From positions 1,178,001-1,242,000 of the forward strand of contig OX637627.1 of NCBI GenBank assembly GCA_951802195.1: a DNA stretch of 64,000 bases, read 5' to 3'. Shown here in pieces: positions 55,876 to 64,000 of the stretch. The notes under the pieces are model-generated. The model worked only from the letters and a program-made list of their open reading frames with translations. It made no database searches and was not told the origin of the DNA. Both the position numbers and the translations under genes were made by a program. Source of the stretch: Tausonia pullulans (taxonomy: Eukaryota > Basidiomycota > Tremellomycetes > Cystofilobasidiales > Mrakiaceae). The first letter of the stretch is position 1. Each line of letters begins with the position of its first letter.

Positions 55876-58800
55876 TCAAAGCCGGAACAGGAACGACAGG
55901 TCCTCCTGCGTCAACTTGCCCATGCTCGCCGGGTCCGAGTCCAGCGTCGAGGTCGTCATGGCGAGCTTCTTCTCCTGAAGCTGGATGATCTTGGACTCGA
56001 TCGAGTCCTCAACGCAGAGTTTTGTGCAAGTGACGGGTCGGTTCTGGCCAAGACGGTGGACGCGGTCCATGGCCTCTGATGGGGGAGGGTGGGGCAGAGG
56101 TCAGGGGAGGGGGAACGAGAGAGAAAGGGAGAGGGAGGAAGAGGAGGGACGAACGATATTCGACGGCAGGGTTCCACCATGAATCCATTAGGAAGACGCG
56201 AGACGCCTCCGTAAGATTGAGGGCGACTCCGCCGGATTTCTGCAAGACAAGCGCGGCGTCAGGGACTCGAGCTGGGTCTGGGTGAGGAGAGAGGGAGAGA
56301 GACCCACGAGAGAGATCAGGAAAACGGTAACGTCGATCGAGTTTGTAAAGCGCTCAATCGTCGCTTGGCGAGCTGAAGATTTCGGAAGCAACGAGTCAGC
56401 CTATGGCATGCAACACGAAATACTGAACGCAAAACCCACCCTCCATCGTCATGCCACCCTCGAGCCGGCAGACCTTGAAACCGGCCCTCTTGAGCCTGAA
56501 TGCAATGATGTCGAGGAACGAGACAAACTGGCTGAAAACCAAAGACTTTGTCGTCCGATCCTCATCTCTCAGCTTGGTCAACTCCTCTACAAGTGCCTCG
56601 AGCTTTGTCGACGACCTCCACCTCGCAACATCCAACCTCCCAAGAATCCCCTGCCGCGCTTTTTGGAGCTTCTCCTCATCCTGGTCGAGTGCCTCCGCGT
56701 CGAGGTCGATTGTGACCGGAGCGGAGCAGACGGGGCAAGGGGGGCGCTCGTGATCGCCGTAGCCGGCCATGTAGGCGGTGATGCATTCGCGATCAAAGGC
56801 GTGCTTGCACTGCGACATGATAACGTCCTCGCCAACCTCGTTGCAGAGACGGCATATTGTGACTGGGGGGAGGGAGATGACGTGGGGTCAGCAGAAGGGA
56901 GAAGGCGGAAGAGAGAGGGACAAGGCTCACTGTCGCCAACGTCCTCGACGAGCGTTGACGTTTTGGAGCGGATAATGAGATCCGGGTGGCAGGCCGCTTG
57001 GCGCATTCGAGTGATCAGGGTGAAGATATTGGAGTCTGTTAAGTCAAGAGAAGTTAGCCCCACACGCGACAGATAGAGAACGAGCTGGCCACCCACAGTT
57101 ATTGAGCACCGTGCCAGCTGCGATATATGTATCGAACGTCCTCGCGGCGTTGGTGAAGAGCGAGAGGTAGAGTTCCTTCTCTGCGGCCGAGAAGTAGTCT
57201 CGACGGACGACAAGCGTCCGGGGAGGAAGACTGAGGTCGTCAGCGCGCTCGAGCTTGGTCCGGCGGAGCATCATTCGGTCGAGGAGGAGCTGTGGGTAAA
57301 GCGTTGTCAGCTCAAAAGGACGTCTATCTCTGTTTTTCTCAATCTTGCTATCTCTACCTTGAGCTTGCGCCACGCTGCGAGTCCTTCGCCGCGTTGGGTG
57401 CCGTACCGGACGATTGGGTTGAGAATCTCGTTGTTCCAGAGGCAGACGTGACCCATCGGCGAGTGACCGCACTCGTCGCAATTCTTGCGGTTCGAAAATT
57501 GCCAGTGGAGCGACTTGCACGGACACTTCTTGCAGAAGTAGTACGAGTAGGCTGGGAGGGGCAAGATGAAGGTCAGTCTCGCGTCCCACGGAGGGGAGAG
57601 AGGGAAGGACCACTCACGGTCACCGCCGAGAAAACGGACGAGCGAGTAGAGCTCGCCAACGCGGTTTTGCAGGGGCGTTCCGGAGAGACACCACCGGTAC
57701 TGGGCGTTAAGAGCGAAGCATGCCTTAGCGACGTTGGTCTGGCGATCCTTGATGTTGTGGGCCTCATCGAGAACGACGCGGTGCCACTCGATGGTGTGGG
57801 CGATGCTGCGGAGGAAGGGAGCAGAAACACTGTCAGTGCAGTCTTTCCAACTTAAGATTGCACGCGAGATACCCACCTCTTCTCCTTTAGGATCTGACCC
57901 CTGCGCTTGAACCCTTTGGCTTGCTTTGTATATGCTGATTGAAGCGTCCCGTACGACGTGAGGATGACGTCGAACTTCCTGAATTCATTGGCTTCGTTCT
58001 TGCGACTCGCGCCGTGCCAGATAAGGACAGTAAGACCCTCAGCGTGCGTCTCGATCTCGGACTTCCACTGCTTGAGCGCAACGACGGGGCTGGAGAGGAG
58101 GAACATGCGTCAGACGTAGAACGGTGTCAAAGGAGAGGGTGGAGACTCACGCGACGACGAGGTTGGGCTGCTTGCGGGTAGCGTTGTCGCTGAGAAGGAG
58201 GGCGATCGTCTGGATCGTCTTGCCCATGCCCATCTCGTCTGCGGAAGACGAGAAAATTCATCTCAGTCCGAAAACGATGACAAAAAATTACTGGACATAC
58301 CTGCAAGCATTCCACCCTTCCAGATACCTTTCTCCTGCTCTTTCATCCAGTAGAGACTCTCCCGCTGAAACGGTAGGAGGCTGAGCCGGAGGCCCGGTGG
58401 GGCGTCAATTTCGGTGGGCTTGACGATGGGGATGCCTGGGAAGAGGGGCAGGTGAGTGAGCACAAAGAATGACGAAGATAAAAAGAAACGACGACGCACC
58501 CATCTCGAGATCCCCCCAAAGGGCACGGAGCTCCGGGTGGTACTGATGAAGCGCGCTGAAAGGATAGAGAGGGTTCGTCGGACTGAACCACACGGGAGAG
58601 AACTCGTCGTCACTCACCACTGATTCTTCTCCCCTTGCGTCAGCTTTCTTTCCTTGCCCTCCTTCTTCCTGATCTCCGCCTTCATCCTTTTCTCTGCATC
58701 CTTCACATCCTTCTGCTCCAACTGGTTGATCTTGTTCGCCAGCTGCCGTAACTGTTTGACGACGCTCAACGAACTTGAGGACTTGCTCTTCTGCTGGAGG

Positions 58801-60603
58801 TCGACGTAGGCTTTCTGTAGAGCCACTAGTTTTTCCTGTGCGGAACCGCCACCGCGAACGCCGAGGAGGGCACGGGCGACGTCTTCGTCGGGCTTGTCTT
58901 CGTCCCACTCCTCCGCCGAGTCGTAGTCGTCGGGCAGCTGGACGAATTCGTCTGAATTGTCATCTTCCTTCTGCTCCTCCTTCTTGACCGGCACGGCAAG
59001 CTCCGAGTCATTAATGGTGTACCCGGGCCCTTGGCCAGCAGCCATGGCGAGTTGCCGGACCTCGGCGGCGTCGGCGCGGCGGGCGGCTTCGGCGCGTTGG
59101 GCGGCTCGGGGATCGGTCGAGTCGAGATCAGGAGCGAGCGCAGAGCGGGAGGAGGAGGCGCCGTTGGTGCGAGCTTTGGAAGCCATCTGGCGGGAGAGCT
59201 AGTAGGGAGGCCGCGCATCAGTCAGAGCGGGTCGAGACACGAGAGGACAAGGACGACCGACACACCCTGATCGCCTCCACAAGCATATCCGCCTCGAGCG
59301 ACTCGTCGCTGTCGTTGCCCGCGGCGGCAGCGACAGAGTCATAGTCCAGATCGGTGGTGTCTTCAATCTTAGGCTCCTTCCACGAACCTCTACCAGCGGA
59401 GGACGCAGTGGAGGTCCGTTTGATGCGGGCGGTGGCGGCAGGGACTTTACCCTTACCCTTGCTTTTGTCCGCGGCTTTCCTTCTCGGGGGCTGGAACTTG
59501 GACGGAACAGACAGACAGGTCGAGTCAGTCGGTGCCCATTCCCTCTCTGAACAGCCAAGGGATAGAACCCACCACATCGTCGTCATCAAGGTTGTCGCTG
59601 TCGTATGCGGCCCCTTCCTCGCCGTCCACATAGTCATCCTCCTCGTCGTGCCCGACGTCGTCATACCCGAACTCGCTCTCGTCCGACGTGAGGATGTAGA
59701 CCTCGTCTTCGACGTCGCCGTCGTCGGCGAACTTGGACTTGGGAAGCCCCTTGACTTTGCGCTGGGCCTGGGAAATGTCGATGGGCTGGTTTGTTGAAGG
59801 ACAGGGGAGGAGGGATGGGCAGGTATCGCGCGTGCGTGTCAGCGAGGAGAGCGGACGCGACGCGACAGGCGGAGAGAAGCGCATGTAGGCGAGGAAGGGC
59901 GCCGGCCTCGTGCGGCCAAGGGGAGAGACGAAGAGAACGACAGCAAGGGTCTCGCGCGCACCTTGGCCTTAGCCTTGCCTTTGCCCTTGATGGACGACCC
60001 AGCTGACGATGATGCTGTCTTGCTTGAGACGCCAGTGAGTTTGCCCGTCTCACGACGCTTGGTGCCTCCTACGAAAGCCGAGGCAGGCGTCGCAGAGCGG
60101 GTGGAGGAGAGCGGCGTGACGACGACGGAAGGAGTGGTCTCGTCGTCATCGTCGAGGACGAGGATCGCCGAGCTTTTATCGTCATTGTCGATGCCATCGA
60201 TGCCGTCGATGTCGTCCGAATCGATGTCGGAGTCTGGCCCGAAGGTCAGGGGTCAGGCGGCGACGTGGAAGGGAGCAGGAGCAAGAGCGAGAGCGAGACT
60301 GACAGTTCTTGCGCTTCTGCGTGCCAGCGAGCGCGGCTTGCCTCGTTGGGCGCCGGCGAGGCGGCGGAGGCGGGCTCGAGAGGGCGTTGTCGTCTGGGCG
60401 AGGGAAGGGAGAATGCATGCAAGCGAAGGGGGTGGGGAGGGAGGGTTCGAGCAAGACGGGAAAGACGGCGAGGGAATGTGGCGAATCGATTAGCGAGGGG
60501 CGGAGGGGGCCGATGTGGAGGTGGCCGCCTGCCTTGGCCTCCACGCGCCAGGCGGCCGTGGATCGGGAGACGGACCTGAGGCGGGCTCGATCGTGCGGGC
60601 CAT
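55876..60603 (-). CDS. RAD16: DNA repair protein RAD16 (SNF2 helicase with RING finger)
   Basis: Acts with Rad7 in global-genome nucleotide excision repair of silent chromatin; the RING gives it ubiquitin-ligase potential (family knowledge). A first exon MARTIEPAS from 60603 joins to [20 protein letters not shown] and a long acidic, disordered N-terminus ([27 protein letters not shown]). SNF2 motifs follow: [39 protein letters not shown] (motif I), [31 protein letters not shown] (DEAH box), [21 protein letters not shown] Rad16-specific zinc segment reads [30 protein letters not shown]. Then [32 protein letters not shown], the [13 protein letters not shown]...[10 protein letters not shown]...CPVCSAPV, and the C-terminal helicase part [45 protein letters not shown], ending [12 protein letters not shown], stop 55876-55878. 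About 16 exons. Confidence 0.96.
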
Positions 60604-60861
60604 GGCGTCTCTCTGTGAGAGAACGTGCGGAGAAAGAGAGGGCGGGCCAGCCGGGGCGAGAGCGAAGGGACCGGGAGGTGCTGGCGGGTCAAGGGAGAAA
60701 GAAAGAGTCGGCCGGCCTCGCGCGCGTCTCTCCCCCTCATGCGGGCGCGCGGGGGGACCATGCGCAGGCGCCGCCCAGGGCGCCGTCCTCTCCTCTCTCT
60801 CCTCTCCTTGCCGCGGACGAACGACCACCAGCGCTTGCTTGTACCCCTCCGAGTTGACACC
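60604..60861. promoter_or_regulatory. shared divergent 5' region of RAD16 and mS34-like gene
   Basis: 258 bp between start codons, very GC-rich. No element assigned. Confidence 0.5.
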
Positions 60862-61799
60862 ATGGCGCCTCTCGTCGCCAAAAACCTCTTTGAACTCCTC
60901 GCGTGCGTTCCTCGTGCTCGCGACCCTTGGAGTCTCGCCGTCCACCCTTGCTGACAGGCGAACACTCCCGGCTGCCTCCTCCGACTTTTCGCGTCCTGTC
61001 TCCGTCGCGTCCTTTCCGTCTTCGCCTCGCCCTCAACGCCTCTGCGCTGTCGCTCCCTCCCCTCCCTCCCCTCCCGTCCACTCCATCAGCAAACTCCCCC
61101 AGAACGGGCTCGGCGCGCGCGTCGCACCGATCACCTGGGCCCTCAAGGGCTCTCCCAACTCCTATTACCTTATCACGGCCTCCCACCTCCGCTTCCAGCC
61201 TCGCGTCGACGGGAGCTCCTTCCCACTCCGTCTCTCGGACGACGGCTCGAAGAAGCTCCTCCCGGCGGATGCGAACTACATGAAGGCCCAGGAGGAGAAG
61301 CGGAAGGTCGCGAGGGAGCAAGCGAATGCCGTCGGGGGCGCGGTCGTGGAGAGGAGGAGGATCTCCGCCTTGAGGACAGATGAGGAGCTCGATGAGTTTT
61401 TGGTGGATGAGCAGAGGAACGTGATGCGGCCGCTGGGGAGGGCGTGGGGCCTGGTGAGGTTCCATGGTGAGTGCAACCGTCGAGGCGAGCCTCTCTCTAC
61501 AGGAGCAGACAGCCTGATCCTCCTCCCCCCCTGCCCTCCCTCTCCTCGCGACACCCCCCTCCCAGGCGAGCCGTCTCACAAGTTCGGGCTCGAGCCGATC
61601 CCGGTCGACAAACACAAGTTCAAGTACCCCTGGCGGCTCGTCACGGACGAGGAGGAGGTCTCCATGTCTTCGCTGAGGGTGAGACCACGCTTTCTCGCTG
61701 TGACTGAGTGCCGCCGACTCGACTAAACCTGTTGTTGTCTCGATGTCGCAGGCCTGGATGCCGAAAGCCGGCCAGGAGATCCGGGGCCGGAGACGATGA
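60862..61799 (+). CDS. mitochondrial small ribosomal subunit protein mS34-like
   Basis: The start at 60862 gives MAPLVAKNLFELLA; after an intron (acceptor TGCTGACAG) it continues RTLPAASSDFSRPVSVASFP, then SISKLPQNGLGARVAPITWA, NSYYLITASHLRFQPRVDGS, ISALRTDEELDEFLVDEQRN, MRPLGRAWGLVRFH. Another intron leads to GEPSHKFGLEPIPVDKHKFK, YPWRLVTDEEEVSMSSLR and the last exon AWMPKAGQEIRGRRR, stop 61797-61799. The order L-P-x-x-GLG-x-x-V...W, then GRAWG-x-x-x-F-x-G, then WRLV-x-x-EEE is the same as in animal MRPS34. Identification rests on these short blocks. About 250 residues. Role in the mitoribosome is inferred. Confidence 0.65.
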
Positions 61800-62428
61800 A
61801 GGCTAGATGGGCGGGCGATTCAATATCATATCTTTGCATGGCTTTCTTCTCACCCCCCATGGATGAGGGAGCGGGAAGCAGCCGGCGCGGCGCAAGCAGC
61901 GTGGCATGGAGCTGGCGTGGTGGGGCTTACCTGACACAGGCAGGGCAAGGTGGCAGGAAAGTGCTTGCCGCCTCATCTCTGCGCCTGAACACCCCCCTCG
62001 AGCATCTCCATCTCTCTTTCACGTGGCGGAGTGGCGACGACGGGCGCGGCAGAGAGGGACTGTGCGGCGACGTCGGGGTCGGTCGGCTCCAGGTAACCGG
62101 ACGCGAGGCCGAGGTCAAGTCGGACGCCGGGCCAGAGCAGAAGACCAGCGAGAGTGGCGCTCGACGTGCATCATCCCGACCTCATCCACCCGCAATAGAC
62201 AGCTCACTGTGCTGCATCTGCACCCCACCCCTCCCGCTCCCATCTCTCGCGCTCGCCTCGGCGCTTCGTCCTCGATACGCTACGAGCCAGGCTCTCCTTC
62301 GCCCGCCTTCACCCTCTGTCCGCGACGGCCCGCTGCCCGCGGCCCGCTGTCTTCTCTCTCTCGCTTTCCCGCCCTCTTCCGCAACCCCGAGGCTTCCCAT
62401 CGCCCGTTGCTAGACGCCTTCTTACGCC
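61800..62428. other. intergenic region
   Basis: 629 bp between two plus-strand genes, containing the mS34-like 3' UTR and the promoter of the acyl-CoA-binding gene; C/T-rich close to the start codon. No gene seen. Confidence 0.4.
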
Positions 62429-64000
62429 ATGTCCATCCGGTCGAGTAGCACCCAGGCCCGGCAGTCCCAGGCGGCCGCCGTCGTCGACCCCCTGACGGCC
62501 GCGTGAGTCCGCCCTACCCTCTGGCCCCTCCTCAGCGTCGACCGGTTCAGCGCTGATCCCGTGGGTTCGTCGTCCATAGTCAGTTCGAGCGAGCCGTGTC
62601 GATCGTTCAGAACTCGCTGCCGCAGTCGGGGTCAATCCAGAGGTATGTCCTTCGTCGGTCGTCGGTGGTAGTGTCGGCGTTGCGAGTGGATAGCCGAGCT
62701 GATCGCCCGGCGCGTCTCTGACTCTCGGTGTCGGTCTCATCAGCTCGTTCGAGCAGCGAATCTCGATGTAGTGAGCCGAAGTCCCCTAGTTCCTCCGTTG
62801 AAACAGTGTGAGATGACCAAGAGTGCCCCTTCGACAACCAACCAGCGCGCTCTTCAAGCAAGGTAAGCTGAGCTGAGCCGACCCGCGCGCATGGGGATCA
62901 CTTGCTCGTCGATTTTCCCCCTGTCACTGACCACCCTGAGCCCCACCCCTCAGTGACCGTTGGAGACGTCAAAGGCGCGCGGCCAGGTCTTTTCGACATG
63001 CTTGGTCGCTCGAAATGGGTGAGCAGCAAGCGAGCGATTGGTCTTGGTCCCAAGCGTTCTTCCGTCGTTGACCCGCCTCGATCGTGTTCTTTCTCTACAG
63101 GACGCCTGGAAGAGCAAACAGGGAATTTCCAAGGAAGCGGCGATGAAGGCCTATGTTGCCACGCTGCTTCAGGTGAGATATTCACATCTCCCTCTCCCTG
63201 GTGACCGAAGAACAGTCGACTAATGCCACACTGCCCTTCCCAGATCCTCAAAAAGTACAAGGACAAACCTCAGGCTCGGACTCTCATCAAGGAGCTCAAC
63301 ATTATGGGCGCCTCGGGCGTTGGATCTAGTGAGCCGGGCTATGCCTTCCAACCCTATGCTGCTCGTGAGTCTGATCACCCACCCCCTCTTCTTTTCTCAG
63401 GCACCCTCTCCCCCTTGCGAGACCGCTCCGACACGAGCACAACCTCCTCCTCCTCCGCTTCCACTACCTCAGACGATGACGACGGCTCCGGCTCCGAAAC
63501 CTCGTCCATCATCGTCGGTGGTTCCGCCGGCGGCCCGCCTTCATCTTCGCATCACGTCGCACCATCCACTTCCTCCTATCCGCATCGACGTCAGACTCCA
63601 TCGACAGTCTCTATGACTCCCCGAGCGCCATTGTCCCTTAGCCATGAATCGAGAAGGACGACGTACTTCCCCCCACCGGACCCCTCGTTGCCTCCGCCGG
63701 ACGTGAGCCCGCACTTGGCAAATCCGAGCTTGCCGCACCTGCGGCGGATCTCCTCCGAGGACGGAGGTGGACGTGGGGGAGCTATGCCATCCTTCAGCAG
63801 CATCCGAGGGAGTGGCGCTCAGCAGCTGGAACTCGTCGGTGGCGCCCAGCAGACGATACGCCGACGCCCACAGCAACAGGTCGAATCCCCGCTCCACCAA
63901 TCTTCCTTTGTTGTCTCCAACTCTCTCCCTCTCCCCATCCCTTCCCCTCCTCCCGCACCACCTCCCCTTACTACCTCCTCTCCACCTCCAGGCCAGACAT
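62429..64000 (+). CDS. acyl-CoA-binding domain protein (5' part)
   Basis: Start at 62429 gives MSIRSSSTQARQSQAAAVVD. Small exons then splice to QFERAVSIVQNSLPQSGSIQ, SSFEQRISMYALFKQ, VTVGDVKGARPGLFDMLGRS, KWDAWKSKQGISKEAAMKAY, VATLLQILKKYKDKPQARTL and IKELN. This is a complete ACBP fold: the Y-A-L-x-K-Q-x-T-V-G-D and KWDAW motifs line the acyl-CoA site. After GASGVGSS a splice (donor at about 63329) leads to a long Ser/Pro/Thr-rich region (TLSPLRDRSDTSTTSSSSAS and onward) that runs off the window. The extended architecture is like ACBD4/5-type proteins, many of which are peroxisome- or ER-anchored by a C-terminal membrane segment; that part is not visible here. Confidence 0.93.

Noticed and set aside
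60515-61726. Plus-strand frame of 403 codons covering the RAD16 5' exon and the mS34-like gene
   Set aside because: It is the mS34-like exon frame extended upstream through non-coding DNA and through introns. The spliced model from 60862 gives a better start.
1-64000. Retroelements, LTR pairs, DNA transposons, CRISPR, rRNA
   Set aside because: No reverse transcriptase, integrase, transposase, capsid or long terminal repeats were recognised, and no regular direct-repeat array or rRNA motif was seen. Short repeats only.

Overview
The window is nuclear DNA of a fungus, most likely a basidiomycete yeast of the red-yeast type (Pucciniomycotina, Microbotryomycetes such as Rhodotorula, Sporobolomyces or Leucosporidium). 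This placement is an inference from high GC content, densely packed genes on both strands, many short GT-AG introns (mostly 50-110 nt) with CTGAC/CTAAC-like branch points, C-rich third codon positions, and gene content. No bacterial operons, CRISPR arrays, rRNA, convincing tRNA, or recognisable transposon or virus-like element was seen.

Layout from left to right: the 3' part of a GH5 endo-mannanase (+); NOP14 ribosome-biogenesis factor (-); TLS1/C9orf78 splicing-associated protein (-) head to head with MDM31/32 (+); a secreted orphan protein (-); a gene-poor stretch of about 3.6 kb; NAD-isocitrate dehydrogenase IDH1 (-) head to head with IDH2 (+); a second gene-poor stretch; COA3 (-) head to head with CHMP1/DID2 ESCRT-III (+); a WDR53-like WD40 protein (-) head to head with the N-acetylglutamate synthase ARG2 (+); an O-fucosyltransferase-like type II membrane protein (+); an unrecognised gene (-) next to an alpha/beta hydrolase (+); a Ser-rich unknown (+); an SDR oxidoreductase (-) head to head with a UPF0303/DUF336 protein (+); eIF3f (-) head to head with TIM50 (+); a DAO-type FAD oxidoreductase (-); a secreted GH43 beta-xylosidase/arabinosidase (-); about 2.1 kb with one weak gene candidate; a leucine-rich-repeat protein (+); RAD16 (-) head to head with an mS34-like mitoribosomal protein (+); and the 5' part of an acyl-CoA-binding-domain protein (+).

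Most genes are housekeeping. Two themes stand out. First, nuclear genes for mitochondrial proteins (MDM31, IDH1, IDH2, COA3, ARG2, TIM50, mS34) are frequent, and every one lies in a compact divergent pair with a shared 5' region of roughly 0.2-0.5 kb. The clearest case is IDH1/IDH2, the two subunits of one enzyme, whose shared promoter holds a perfect 16-bp CCG/CGG palindrome. Second, exon-intron structure is extreme in places: an 18-nt internal microexon, 9-, 16- and 20-nt coding exons, and two candidate introns of only 25 and 32 nt that restore reading frames. Secreted hemicellulases (GH5, GH43) and an exported hydrolase-like repertoire fit a plant-surface or plant-debris lifestyle. Exon-intron models were built by eye; gene ends given as start and stop codons are firmer than internal junctions. 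I found no clearly new multi-gene system.
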